A DNA stretch of 64,000 bases. It comes from Rugalucina vietnamica (lineage: Eukaryota > Mollusca > Bivalvia > Lucinida > Lucinidae). The notes below the pieces were generated by a model that saw nothing but the letters and a program-made list of their open reading frames with translations, did no database searches and was not told where the DNA came from. Both the position numbers and the translations under genes were made by a program. The stretch is from NCBI GenBank assembly GCA_964017185.1, contig OZ024872.1, positions 43,344,188-43,408,187 on the forward strand. The letters run 5' to 3'. Shown in pieces: positions 34,619 to 54,261 of this stretch; the first letter of the stretch is position 1, and each line of letters opens with the position of its first letter.

Positions 34619-34861
34619 GGGTCCAGTTGTTCAAAATTAACGACTTCGCTAGTTAATGATTCGTTAAAATTTCAAACATGAATATTACAGATACACTGTT
34701 ATTTTTGTTGATAAAATGTGAGAATCCTAGGAGGATTCTCACATTTTATCAACAAAAAAAAATAACAGTGTATTTGCTTATAAATGTAGTCGGCATTTTA
34801 TAATACTTATAATTAACGAATTGGCGTTAAGCTAATGAAGTTTTGAACAACTCGGCCCAGG
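34619..34861. mobile_element. MITE-like palindromic element with GTTGTTCAAAA termini
   Basis: Termini GGGTCCAGTTGTTCAAAA and TTTTGAACAACTCGGCCC. Inner arms TTAACGACTTCGCTAG... / ...GCGTTAAGCTAATGAAG and a long central hairpin (34686-34775) with GATAAAATGTGAGAATCC / GGATTCTCACATTTTATC. Nearly the whole element folds back; non-coding. Confidence 0.88.
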
Positions 34862-34909
34862 TTGTAGAATACAAATGCCTGTTTGGGAACAACTTTTCAT
34901 GGATCAGAA

Positions 34910-35184
34910 CATCAGGAAAACTTGCCCGTGAAATGTTTACCCCCCTTTAACCCCACTTATATAATAGTAACACTGGGGTGTACAGGGGTATACCTATTTT
35001 TCTTATTTTTGATCCATAGATTGTGGGTATGCTTTAGAACCGCTTCGGCGAGGCGGTTCTAACGTGTACCCACAATCAATGTTTAAGAAAAAAAAATAAA
35101 AATGCATGTATCAACTTTTTTTTCAATTATGAAATAGATGAAAAAATATCTGTATATACTGCAATTGGCAAGTTTTCGTAAGGA
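34910..35184 (+). mobile_element. MITE B copy 4
   Basis: Full length with centre GAACCGCTTCGGCGAGGCGG. The right end is GGCAAGTTTTCGTAAGGAT. Confidence 0.88.
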
Positions 35185-35765
35185 TATGACATTTTTTTTT
35201 TTTTCAAGCATATATTTATTGCTTTCATCTGCATTGCTTGTGCTGGTCGCATTGGTTGTACCTTGATAACCGGTGTGCTGAAAAGCACATACATCGCATT
35301 ACAATGTTAAACCAGCGACCTACATACAGTATGCAATAGGTCACTGGTCAAGCCATTTATATAAGATCTCTTTCTTAGAAGGCATATGTACTTGTTTGTT
35401 CACTAATATTTGTATAACAAATGTTGCCTTTTACGACATCTGAATTTTCACAAAATACAGATACGGTGAATTGTAACAGAAATTGCAATTTGCACAATTC
35501 AGTTTTATTTATAATTTGTAAAGTCTCCTTCTTGTAGATATAGGACATGCACCCGTTTGCAAATTGCAAAATTCAGATGGTAAATGTTTGAACTTTTTAT
35601 GTGAACAGAACTGTTTAAGGAATTCTCTTTCAAGGATTTCTAGTGTACATACATGCATATGCAAGACAGTTCAATTAAAGTACAAGATATTTTATGAAGA
35701 AAATGATTCTGACAATAACACTTGGTAGTCAGTCGTCGAAAATGTAAATGATTGGATTTATGTCT
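35185..35765. other. No gene seen
   Basis: Spacer between MITE B copies 4 and 5. The poly-T at 35192-35205 and small ORFs are unsupported. Confidence 0.5.
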
Positions 35766-36043
35766 CATCATGAAAACATGTCCGTCTAATGTTTACCCCC
35801 TTGAACCCCACTTTTATACAGTAAAACTGGGGTTTGCAGGGGTGTGCATATTTTTCTTATTTTTGCTCCAAAACATAGATTGTGGGTACTCGTTAGAACC
35901 GCCTCGCCGAGGCGGTTCTAACTTGTACCCACAATCTATGTTTTGAGCAAAATTAAGAAAAATATCAAAATTTTTCAGCTAAAATGTTTCAATTTTAAAG
36001 CTCAAAAAATCTCTGTATATTGCATGGGCATGTTTTCGTAATG
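35766..36043 (+). mobile_element. MITE B copy 5, best-preserved
   Basis: CATCATGAAAACATGTCCG to GGGCATGTTTTCGTAATG. Perfect centre GAACCGCCTCGCCGAGGCGG flanked by ATTGTGGGTACTCG / TTGTACCCACAAT. Confidence 0.92.
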
Positions 36044-36657
36044 TGACATACGTGTAGAACTCACATACTAACCCGTATTTCATATGATGATAGCAGACAA
36101 ACACGATAAAAATATGTGTACATTATATTCATGTATGCAAAGATTAGTAGTATCAAGTATGAATTTCATATATGATCATGTATGATTTATTAGTAACTTG
36201 TATTTTTCGGATCCAATACCTTTGATCCGAGTAAATATGCAACAAAATATTTCAGGGGACACTGTTCTGGGGAAAGCATTTTGTCTATCATCATAGGAAA
36301 TATGGTCTAAGATCATGAGAAAATGATGCACAAAAACAATCACCATTCTAGTGTCCTTTGACTACCGTGAAAAAAAATCCACAATTTACTCTATGGCACA
36401 CAAGTTGTGAAACCGTTAAAATGGAATATATCTTCAGATGAAAAGTCAATGGAAAACATCATAAATTAAGCACTAACTAAACACGGAATTCAAAATCCTA
36501 ATTGCACTGTCATATTCTGAATAACCAGTATCTGGCCTCCACAGTAGAAAATGGATTTCGTCCACAATGTTTGGATACTGAATACACCTTGCCCTGACGC
36601 CATAATGACGTCATATGTTTTGAGATTGCTTCACTGAACATTTTTCTATGGCACGCT
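36044..36657. other. Downstream of six1/2, possible 3' UTR, no other gene seen
   Basis: AT-rich unique DNA downstream (in gene orientation) of the six1/2 stop. It contains a palindromic CRE-like TGACGTCA at 36606-36613. Confidence 0.45.
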
Positions 36658-36721
36658 TTTATTTGTTTATACTGAGGACTGGGAGTATTTTTGTCAGTAT
36701 GTTTTATCCTATATTTTTATT
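36658..36721 (-). promoter_or_regulatory. six1/2: Candidate six1/2 polyadenylation signals
   Basis: On the minus strand, AATAAA hexamers occur at 36721-36716 and 36663-36658, about 45 and 105 nt after the stop codon. In AT-rich DNA such hexamers are frequent. The real 3' end may be further downstream, and a CRE-like TGACGTCA lies at 36606-36613. Confidence 0.25.
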
Positions 36722-36766
36722 TTCTTTGGTTTTCTTGCTATTCTCAGTTATGTCACGACTCCTTTA

Positions 36767-45360
<8,594 letters not shown>

Positions 45361-45720
45361 GCTGATGAGAGTTTCAAATTACTCTTAAACGTGATACGAA
45401 TTAAACCGAACTTTATTAACCTTTATTTGACCAAGTGCACTCAATAAACTGATGAACGCAACCGCAGAATCATTCAAATACATCGCTAAGTGTCAAGGAA
45501 TAATTAAATAAGAGACTGTAAGAGGGGGGTGTAAGTATATCGCCTTGACTCCTCCCGTGGCGTGTGCCAAAGGGTTTAATATACAGTGTCCCGTATATTA
45601 GAAGGATATTTATTTTGACACCTTTGGTCATCCGTATAACGATATTCGCGAAAGACGTGTCACCTACGGTAGCCGTATATGGCCAGAAGTTGTTTATTCA
45701 ACGGGTTAAATAAATAAAGT
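45361..45720 (-). promoter_or_regulatory. six1/2: Candidate six1/2 5' UTR and core promoter region
   Basis: This is the sequence directly upstream of the six1/2 ATG, free of the window's repeat families. On the minus strand it contains TATATTAAA near 45576-45584, about 220 nt from the ATG, inside an 8-bp inverted repeat TAATATAC/GTATATTA (45577-45600). It also contains a CArG-like CCGTATATGG/CCATATACGG (45673-45682, one mismatch to CC(W)6GG) and an AGGTGTCA T-box-like half-site near 45619-45626. These are short motifs that occur by chance, and no transcription start is proven. A non-coding first exon further upstream is possible. Confidence 0.35.
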
Positions 45721-45826
45721 CAAATTTACCTGTTATATTGAACTTGAGGGAATTGTCATCCGACTAATTTCATTTCAGGGGAATTAGATCTTTCCGATTT
45801 ATTGAAATGAAACCTAATTATTATCA

Positions 45827-45827
<1 letters not shown>

Positions 45828-45872
<45 letters not shown>
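45828..45872. repeat. (ATT)n microsatellite upstream of six1/2
   Basis: About 14 units, followed by poly-T at 45898-45914. Confidence 0.95.
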
Positions 45873-46024
45873 GTTCACCCAAGTTGTCAGTTTTTGTTTT
45901 TTTTTTTTTTTTTCATTTTTTAAGATAATTTGAATGCATGTTTTATTGTGTTGATGCGCGTGTTTGAATATAATTATTTTGCTTTTTGTATGAAATTCAA
46001 GAAAAAAAAAAAAAAAAAAAAAAA

Positions 46025-46251
46025 AGCCACCGCGTCATGAGAAAACAAACATTTTGCATGCATATGCAAAAACAAAGGCGCAGATCAGCTTCGCAGTAAC
46101 TGCGAAGCTGATCAATGCCTTTGTTTTTGCCACACGAATAGTACAGTTCCTGTACATTTCCAGCATCTAGCCATGTTCTTTGCTTGTACACCTCGGTTTG
46201 TGTCGGACCTGTTCGGAGACCACATTGTTGGTTTTCTCATGACGCGGCTCA
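46025..46251 (+). mobile_element. MITE A copy 6
   Basis: Contains CCGCGTCATGAGAAAAC at the left, hairpin CAGATCAGCTTCGCAG/CTGCGAAGCTGATCA, and GACGCGGCTCAG at the right. A poly-A run (46001-46024) abuts the left end. Confidence 0.88.
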
Positions 46252-46712
46252 GATCTAGATAGAACACCTACGTTGTATAACATGGTCTCATTACCGCTTT
46301 TCATTAATGAGATTATGTCTTAAGAGTGCGCCTTTCCGGTCGACAGAAATCTACCTACAGTTAAGAACAACTTTCAAAACCCTATCATGCAACGTCGGCT
46401 TCCACACGACATGCAGTTTGATCCGCCGCTTAGATTTCCAGCGTTTTCAAAGACGCACACGATTTAGATTCGAGTTAAAATGATAAATGCACTTGTTCAA
46501 ATTTCCGCTGATGACGGCAAGACAACAATTAATCATCGTATCTCGTTATTTCCTGGAAGATCTTTAGGAAAATAAATCATTGGAAACGAGGTATAAAACG
46601 ACGGAGTAGGCAGGCAGTTCACCGGGTTGGGATTGGTGACAAGGGAATATTTTGGGACTCTTTTGAATCGCACAAGGTTAAATGGGCGTAAAGCAATTAG
46701 TGTCACCGATGA
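46252..46712. other. No gene seen
   Basis: Unique DNA upstream of six1/2, between MITE A and repeat I. Confidence 0.45.
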
Positions 46713-46800
46713 AGGTTCAGTACCCGTACCCGAAATTGCGCAATATGGCCCATACCACCTCGGCACCTCCCTTTCGGAACGTTTTCACTGATTCCAAATG
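46713..46800 (-). repeat. Short interspersed repeat I, minus copy
   Basis: Inverted counterpart of 2728-2800. The core on the minus strand reads ATTGCGCAATTTCGGGTAC. Slightly longer than the other copy because of small insertions. Confidence 0.65.
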
Positions 46801-47301
46801 TTTTACATTTATATTTTATTTAATATTTATTTCTTTGTCGTGTTGACCGGTGTCATTTGAGTCTGCAACCAGGCTATCGACATTTTCGGTTTGGTCAACT
46901 GTCATTTTCGACTGAACTTCAGATTCAACATGCAGTATCGATTGGATTCTGGTCAAAGGCTAATAATTATTGTTGTCAAAAGTATAATAAGCCTCTGATT
47001 TTGGTGTATCACACATTCGTTCCAAAACACACATTCGTTCCAAAACACACATTCGTTCCAAAACCTCAGGAATTTTCCAAGTTTCATTGGTCTCATCCAC
47101 AGCAAGTATATGAGCTTCGCGGTTGAATCTTATTACCATATTTAGGCAAGCAACTTCGTACCGTGTGATTAGAAGTTACCCGGCCTGGGGTATGTTGATT
47201 TTATAATAACGATATTTGCACATCATTAAAGGAAGATACATATGCTATCTGACATCCTATGTATTGTCATCAAATTAATATAAACAATACACTGGCGAGA
47301 A
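46801..47301. other. No gene seen; short triplicated motif
   Basis: ACACATTCGTTCCAAAAC occurs three times in tandem (47011-47063). The ORF across it is unsupported. Confidence 0.5.
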
Positions 47302-47407
47302 TGAGCCACTTCGTGAGAAAAAGTGCATAGTGAATATACATAGAGACGCTGATCAGCTGCGAGTCAATAACCCGTCTGATCAGCGTTTTTTTCTGCTATG
47401 AACAGCA
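47302..47407 (+). mobile_element. MITE A copy 7, left-end fragment
   Basis: TGAGCCACTTCGTGAGAAAA followed by a decayed GCTGATCAGCTGCGAG hairpin and TCTGATCAGCG. The right portion is missing. Confidence 0.65.
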
Positions 47408-47494
47408 CTAGAACAATTCATTAACTCACTGAATCCAAGAAGTTAAATATCAACCAATACTTCGCGACTGTATCGAGTCAGGTTTGTGGTTTAA

Positions 47495-47660
47495 CAGTGG
47501 CGGATTTAGAGGGGGTTCGGGGGGTTCACTCGAACCCCCCTCTGGCACCAAATTATTTCATTTTCATGGGGAAATTTAAGAAAATTTAGGTGAAAATAAG
47601 AAAACGAACCCCCCTTGGTAAATTTGAACCCCCCTTCTCAAAATCCTGGATCCGCCCCTG
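47495..47660. mobile_element. hAT-like MITE with 8-bp target site duplication
   Basis: Termini CAGTGGCGGATTTAGAGG and TGGATCCGCCCCTG are inverted repeats of the CAGNGGCGG type typical of hAT elements. Subterminal GAACCCCC blocks occur at both sides. Flanks are TGGTTTAA (47487-47494) and TTGTTTAA (47661-47668), matching at 7 of 8 bases. 166 bp, non-coding. Confidence 0.9.
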
Positions 47661-47668
47661 TTGTTTAA

Positions 47669-48440
47669 CCTTGTCGGAAATCGTGAAGACATGTTTGCAC
47701 GTGATGTAGCTCATTTGACAAGGGAGATAAATACATGCATAATAGAAAGATAATGGAAAAATAATGAGTTATTTCTTCAGAGCTTACTCAATTCATCATT
47801 TCTGACGCAAGATAAATAATATTAGCATGTGAAGCAACGTGTGTGTTTCTTATGTCAAAGAATATTACTCACAGAATGATCAGAGAGTTACTCCGAGTTT
47901 ACTCCGAATTTAAAGATGTCGAATGTCTTACGGTCTTGGACTAAGGGGTTTCCGGTCTTTTTCTGCAGAGGGTCCATGCTTTGACCACAAACCTTATGCG
48001 CTACGTGGCATGGCAAAATAAGAGACCAAATACGCTTAAAACCGGTTAAATGTTATGTAAAGCGCACCTCGAAATCCAGAAATTAAAGTAAAGCTGGGGT
48101 TTTCTTTTATATATCAAAAACAACAATCTAAACTTGGCTAAATCCTCACGACCTAAAAACTCTTAATTAAACACGAGGAAAGTAGATAGAGAAGTTTTGA
48201 AGACTTTTTCACTGAACTTGCCAGTATTCACAGCTGTCCAGCGAAATCTGTCATTAAACATATGTGTTCAATATATGTCGTTAAACCTGAATCAAATACA
48301 AACTACCAGAAAACGAATAAAGCAGACATCACCGTCCTTATCTGAAGGAAAATGTTCTGGTGGCTTTATACATTGTAAGCAAAAGTTAACTCGAAGCCGA
48401 CGGTTTGGAGTTCAATTCACTTTTATCATCGCTTCTGCAA
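47669..48440. other. No gene seen
   Basis: Unique AT-rich DNA. The 84-codon ORF at 48197-48451 is unsupported. Confidence 0.5.
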
Positions 48441-48686
48441 GATCGGGATAACACGTCCGTGAAATAAATACCCCCTTATTCTCCACTTTTATAATAGTAC
48501 AACTGGGGTATGCAGGCGGGTATACCTATTTTTCTTATTTTTGATCCAAAACATAGACTGTGGGTACTCGTTAGAACCGCCTGTTTTGAGCTAAAATATT
48601 AAAAATATCAACCATTTTCTAATGAAATTTGAAATTTTTACAGCTTAAAAAATTTCTGTATATTGCATGGGCAAGTTTTCGTTATG
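48441..48686 (+). mobile_element. MITE B copy 6, centre partly deleted
   Basis: Left half through TTAGAACCGCCTG, joined directly to TTTTGAGCTAAAAT of the right half. Right end GGGCAAGTTTTCGTTATG. Confidence 0.85.
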
Positions 48687-49498
48687 AGCCACAATATTTT
48701 TATATGCGCTGTTCACTGCGGTAAGGGCTTCGTCCATCTGCCGTTCCACGTGTCACAATAGGGGGTGGGGGTGAACAACGGTCGTTTTTGAACTACTTCT
48801 CTAGCGCTTACATTCTTTCATCTTTTAAGCTTCTTTTAAAGCAGTAAAGAAAATTACATGTAAAAGATATCATTTTCATTTTATCCTAAACTGAATGGGA
48901 GGTATAATAAAATGTAACAGTAGCTATAACCTGGTATTAATCAGGAGAAGCACCTGCAATTTACAGCTTTCTTCAAAAATGTTATACTTTCTTATCTGGC
49001 AGATGTGTGCATGTGATATATAAAAGTATGTTACACCCGTTTAATTTTATTACAAAATATATCAGTCTTGTCGGTTTAGACTGGCGCAAATTTCTTTGAA
49101 GAATCCTGATAATCAAAACCAAAGATTTTTGTTGTTTTAAGATTCTTTTATTAAGACAATCTGTACAAAGTTGTGCTTTTAGTGTGACGGCATATATTTT
49201 TCAGTCTGACTTTGGTGGTCCATATGGTTCACCATAGGTAAAAATTCTCATCAGTGTACGGTGTTACATATTGCAATGGAAAAGGCTGGTCATTTTTTCG
49301 AAAAACACTGAAATGGACATTGCAATTTTATTTAATTATTTTTTTATTCAGTTTTGTGTCCCGTTCAAGATTATTTCAGCTCATATGACACGGGCCAATC
49401 AGTAGGTGGGGCGAAAACGGGAGAACCCTGAGAGAAAACACCTGACACACCCGCAATGCAATTTTATTATGAACTTCATTTTCGAGATACATTATTTT
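48687..49498. other. No gene seen
   Basis: Unique AT-rich DNA with a G-rich run near 48763-48772. Confidence 0.5.
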
Positions 49499-49656
49499 CA
49501 TTGCGAAAACTTGCCCATGCAATATACAGAGTTTTTTTAGCTTTAAAAATTGAAAATTTTCAGCTGAATAATTTTGATATTTTTCTTATTTTTGCTCAAA
49601 ACATAGATTGTGGGTACTCGTTAGAACCACCTCGGCGCGGGCATGTTTTCGTAATG
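49499..49656 (-). mobile_element. MITE B copy 7, internally deleted
   Basis: Opposite orientation: starts CATTGCGAAAACTTGCCC, runs to GAACCACCTCGGCGCG and jumps to GGGCATGTTTTCGTAATG, so most of one arm is lost and the element is nearly a symmetric solo-half. Confidence 0.85.
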
Positions 49657-49973
49657 ACTCGCCCAAGTGACAAAAATCGACAATTCCCCACGTCAAATAT
49701 GGATTTTAGAGCATGACAATCTGCAAATTATGGCATTGTCAGCATAAATAATTCATTTTATGACGAACCATCGAACAGAACTTCGAACTAGTCGATAGAT
49801 TATTTAAAACTAAGTATATATTCTGGTTCTTTTTCCCCCAATGTTTGTCCAAGGGTGTCTGTCTGTCTGTTGTTTGTCTGTCTGAATTAATTTTGAAAGT
49901 GCATATCCAGAGAAGCAGTTTTGTATTTCTATAAAACAACCACGGGCGTTTCATTATTTTGCCCCATTTCAAC
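49657..49973. other. No gene seen; (TCTG)n run
   Basis: Spacer between MITE B copies 7 and 8, with a GTCTGTCTG run at about 49856-49884. Confidence 0.5.
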
Positions 49974-50268
49974 CATTACGAAAACATACCAAAGCAATGT
50001 ATAGAGATTCTTAAAGTTGTAAAAAATGACAATTTTCAGTAGCAAATTTTTTATATTTTTCTTATTTTCGCTCAAAACAAAGATTGTGGGTTCACGTTAG
50101 AACCGCCTGACCGCCTTGACGAGGCGGTTCTAACCCCACTTTTATATAGAAAAACTGGGGTTTGCAGGGGTATACCTATTTGTAATAAGGCTTATTTTTG
50201 CTCCAAAACATATATTGTGGATACTCGTTCAAGGGGGTAAACTTTTTATGGACATGTTTTCCAAATGG
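49974..50268 (-). mobile_element. MITE B copy 8, rearranged
   Basis: CATTACGAAAACATACC start, centre GCCTTGACGAGGCGGTTCTA, then AACCCCACTTTTATATAG appears directly after the hairpin in the reverse sense to its normal place, as if the second arm had been partly inverted. Confidence 0.82.
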
Positions 50269-50804
50269 GCATATTTTCATAAAATCATTTATCAACACAA
50301 CAGATACATAATGGTACCTCTAAGCACCATTCTTTTTAGTTGTTATAAACGCCACACTAAATTCATCATATTATTTTTGTACATTCTATTAGAAAATTGC
50401 AGTTCATTTTGAAAGGCAATACCCTTGAAGCCTGAAAACGGATACCCACAGCGGAGCGATGGTACGGCAAAATCAATGACAGAACTAGGAAAATTGTCGT
50501 GTTTAACAATAGTTAGACAGTGCTCGATGAAAAGGGCCTTAATCGCGGAAACTCTGAATCGCGGCTACTATGTTTCAATCTTAACAGTAAAACACATTTA
50601 ACATGACTGATTTCATTTTTGTACACACAAGTCCATTTGGTTTCTAAAATTTGCCACAATGATCAAATATTCAATCTACAGACAAAATTTAGAAAAAAGG
50701 AAGTTCACAAAATAAATCATGTGTATTTTATTTTTATACAATAAAAGTGTACCGTCAGTAATAATACAAAGGGCAAGTATATATGATATAAAAAACAAAC
50801 AAAC
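50269..50804. other. No gene seen
   Basis: AT-rich unique stretch. Confidence 0.5.
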
Positions 50805-50890
50805 TTTGTTTGTTTGCTTGTATCGAGGTTTAACGTCCCAGTCAACAATTTTTCAGCCATGTCGGGACGAAGTCATCGCTTCCAGGGTTT
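50805..50890 (+). repeat. Interspersed repeat H, copy 1
   Basis: (TTTG)n start followed by AGGTTTAACGTCCCAGTCAA and CATGTCGGGACGA. Shared with 61176-61345 and 61592-61795. Confidence 0.7.
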
Positions 50891-51073
50891 TAACCAGTAT
50901 TCTGGGCAGTAAATATGCCTTGCTCAGTGACACAACGCATGATAAAAAGCATAGGGCCTGACCATAAATGATAAAAACTAAGATTTACATGTATATGTAT
51001 TTCGTCTGACAATATTTTAAATTAAAGGTCCTTGGTCCTAGATGGAAAATAAAAATAAAATGTCATTCTTCGG

Positions 51074-51122
51074 TAGTAGTAGTAGTAGTAGTAGTAGTAG
51101 TAATATAATAATAATAATAAAA
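51074..51122. repeat. (AGT)n/(AAT)n microsatellite
   Basis: About nine AGT units and then ATA units. Confidence 0.95.
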
Positions 51123-51262
51123 TGATAAAATGATACTTGAAAACTAACATAAACCTATTTTATTACAAATGTACATCAATTTAAACTTGCCTTGTGGGTA
51201 TTTTAAGCATTTTCGTCACCAAGTTTAACGTAAAGCTAGACACAGCTGACTTTAACGCACAT

Positions 51263-51479
51263 CATCATGTAAAACATGTCCGTGTAATGTATACCCCATT
51301 GAACCCCAATTTTATGTAGCAAAACTGGGGCATGCAAGGGTATACCTATTTTTTCTTATTTTTTCTCCAAAACATAGATTGTAAGTACCCGTTAGAACCG
51401 CCTCGGCATATAAAAAATAAGCTACAGAAAATTTTCAATTTTTACAGCTGGAAAAAAAATCTCTATGTTTTCGTAATGT
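51263..51479 (+). mobile_element. MITE B copy 9, centre deleted
   Basis: CATCATGTAAAACATGTCCG, AACCGCCTCGGC, then jumps to the right half; ends ATGTTTTCGTAATG. Confidence 0.85.
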
Positions 51480-52317
51480 GACCATGCTAAAATTACTATT
51501 TACATGTACTTTCTTCTTTAAAATTATATTTTATGAACCAAGTAGCTCATTGGCCTAATGTTACGTTCATTCATACAATTTTATTACGCATTTTCATTTT
51601 TTTTTAAATAAATGAGCAGACAATTTATGATAAAAAATAATTTTACCTTGGTAAAAAGCCTGTTTTTCCTGTCCGAATATCATATTTTCCTCGTACTCAA
51701 AACCTTGCATCCGCATCTGGCAATAAATGTTCTAATTCCTTCCTTCTCTTGAGAAGGAAATTTGTGATTTATATTTAATTACACAAGAAAATAATTTTTA
51801 GAAATAAATAAGGAAAAAACATTCTTCACATGTGTTTCACAAACGTTCAGTTTCTATCGTATTTCTGGCGCGTTAAAGCATGTTAAAAGATGTATTTTCG
51901 TTTTAAAATGATAGGCTTCTGTTTGATGCTGAAGATATGAATCTGGATCAGCTGGGAGCTTGATTAGATTCGACAGGCTCGCAGAAAATTCGTCTCAACC
52001 GGTGGTCGTGCTAAGGTGTCGGGTTTCGCACATTGGTTTGAATTTATTTACCGTTTATACGAGACTGAGAGAATTTTTAGAATTTTATCAGAAGCTGCAT
52101 GAAAATGTTGGACGCCGCAAGAGAAAATTGCCGAAAGCATGTGTGAACATCAAACTCGTACATGGATCGGTCTGCAGTACAAACATTTATCAGCATGTAC
52201 ACCAACACAATCTGATCATGCGGTACAGTCGAACATGTTTTAAAAGACGACCTCTCTTTTAATAGTGTCATATTGGTTGTGCTTATAAATTTGATTTGAA
52301 TGTTCAATTAAAAGGTA
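51480..52317. other. No gene seen
   Basis: Unique AT-rich DNA. The 100-codon plus ORF at 51960-52262 contains no recognisable domain and lacks splice support. Confidence 0.5.
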
Positions 52318-52480
52318 AAGAAATGGCGCAACCAGAAAGAAATTCCCACTCCAAAAAAAAAACGAGGTAGAACATATCGCATGCCGAGTGAGCAGCCGTT
52401 TCTAAATAGGTGGTCACTCAAAAATCCAAAACCAAAACATAAAACAATTCGAACCAAAATGAAAAAATATCGCCATTAAA
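52318..52480 (+). repeat. SINE-like repeat J, copy 2
   Basis: AAATGGCGCAACCAGAAAG, AAATTCCCACTCC, GCATGCCGAGTGAGCAGCC, TAGGTGGTCACTCAAAA: the same order as copy 1. Confidence 0.65.
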
Positions 52481-52532
52481 CGGTCAGTAAAACCTCTACT
52501 TTAATGGACATCATTCATTTTCTTTTTCCGTT

Positions 52533-52569
<37 letters not shown>

Positions 52570-52612
52570 AGTCTTTCTTTCTTTCTTTCTTTTTTCTTTC
52601 TTTCTTTCTTTC
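52533..52612. repeat. (TTTC)n microsatellite
   Basis: Two TTTC runs separated by TTCAGTC and a T-rich break. Confidence 0.96.
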
Positions 52613-52942
52613 TCCGACCTTTTTATTTTTCCGTTTTCAACGGATAGAATTTTTTTCAAGGTTTGGACTAGGAGTTGAAAGAAATTCTTTTTGATATCGG
52701 GCACTGAGTTCAGACATTTCGAACATTCTTAGTACTGTAGATACATTTTCATTTTATACCCCATACAGATGCCATCCTTTTTCCCGAGCCATGACGTAAG
52801 GTTAATTTTTCTTAAGTTGCCAATCATATTTTAGTTTAGGTATATTTGATTACCAAGTGAAATTGATCTATTTTTCCAGATTTCCGCACCGAATACTCAT
52901 CCCTTCATTATGCGATCAGTCTAAATTTCTCATAGACACATA

Positions 52943-53177
52943 TGAGCCATGTCATGAGAAAACCAACAATGTGGTTTCCGAACAGGTCCGACACAAACCG
53001 AGATGTACAAGCACAGAATGTGACTAGAGGCTGGAAATTTTAGTTTAAGAAAGAAGAGGAATTCTACTTTCCGTGTGGCGAAAACAAAGGCGCTGATCAG
53101 CATCGCAGTAACTGCGAAGCTGATCTGCGCCTTTGTTTTCGAAACGGTAAAAACCGATTTTCTCGTGGCGCGGCTCA
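52943..53177 (-). mobile_element. MITE A copy 8
   Basis: Full-length, TGAGCCATG...GCGCGGCTCA, hairpin toward the right end with one arm mismatch (CAGCATCGCAG). Same orientation as copies 1 and 12. Confidence 0.9.
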
Positions 53178-54025
53178 AATCGTTATTTCTTATTCTGTCA
53201 TGGTTTTCTAATCAAAATATTTTTTGCTCGGTATGACTGACAGAAATTAACATCTAAAAACATTTATCGAAATATACACCAGGTTTCCCACACGCATGCT
53301 CTTAATGTGTGGCACGAAGCCTCAAACTGAGACTTTTTTCTTTCAATTTTAACGCGCACGCACACTCAGCACAAAATTAAAACGCATCCAATGTTTCGAA
53401 AGAACCAGTAATTGTATAATTAGAGTAATATTATTCCATAATATTTCGTGAGAAAGCCTGCGCACGGCTATAAAACAGTAAAGTTTGACGTTTCCGCGTC
53501 TTTCGACCTGCGTTAGCTAAAACGAAACGAACAAGTGCAATGAAAGGACGTTTTCTAAGCGCTTATTGAACCAACTTAACAGAATTACACGCTAGTTTAC
53601 TCAATAAAGCGCACAGTGACGATTCTTATCAGCGTGGACGAATCTCCCAAAGCCCCCAAAACGATATCTGAATTCTTATGTGACTTCGTTGACATCGTCA
53701 ATTTTTATTCGGAAACTCATGGCTGAGCAAGTAGTTTCTGTCCATGACGTGGCTCATTTTCAGCCCCTTGTGACTCTCCACTTTTAGCCAATCACGCATT
53801 TGATTATTGAATCAATCGGCACAGTTGATATGCAAATTGAATTATTTTATGCAGATAAACCCCAATGCATGTATAATTTTTGTTGTTTTTGTTTTCGCTT
53901 CATGCATATAAACCGGCTGCGGGAAACATAATCTAGGCGGGTTTGACTACCCCATACCCAAACCCAAGATCAGCCTTACAATTTACAAGTGATATAGAAT
54001 CGAAAAAAAATCGAATGCAATGAAT
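53178..54025. other. No gene seen
   Basis: Unique DNA between MITE A copies 8 and 9. Confidence 0.5.
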
Positions 54026-54261
54026 TGAGCCGCCACATGGGAAAACAAACAATCTGCCTAGGCGAAAACAAAGACGCAGATCAGCTTCGCAGTAAGTGCG
54101 AAGCTGATCAGCGCCTTTGTTTTCGCTACTCGGATAGTACAATTCCTCCTCTACTTAAATCCAAAATTTCAAGCTTCTAGCCTGCTTCTGTAGCTGTACA
54201 GGCCGGTTTGTGTCGGACCTGTTCGAAAACCACATTGTTGGTATTCCCACGAGGCGGCTCA
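54026..54261 (+). mobile_element. MITE A copy 9, full length
   Basis: Cleanest ends in the window: TGAGCCGCC...GGCGGCTCA with ATT/AAT immediately outside. Hairpin GATCAGCTTCGCAGTAAGTGCGAAGCTGATC. Confidence 0.92.

Noticed and set aside
51960-52262. 100-codon plus ORF
   Set aside because: Basic patch RRKRKL looked nuclear-localisation-like, but there is no domain, no splice support and competing ORFs on the other strand.
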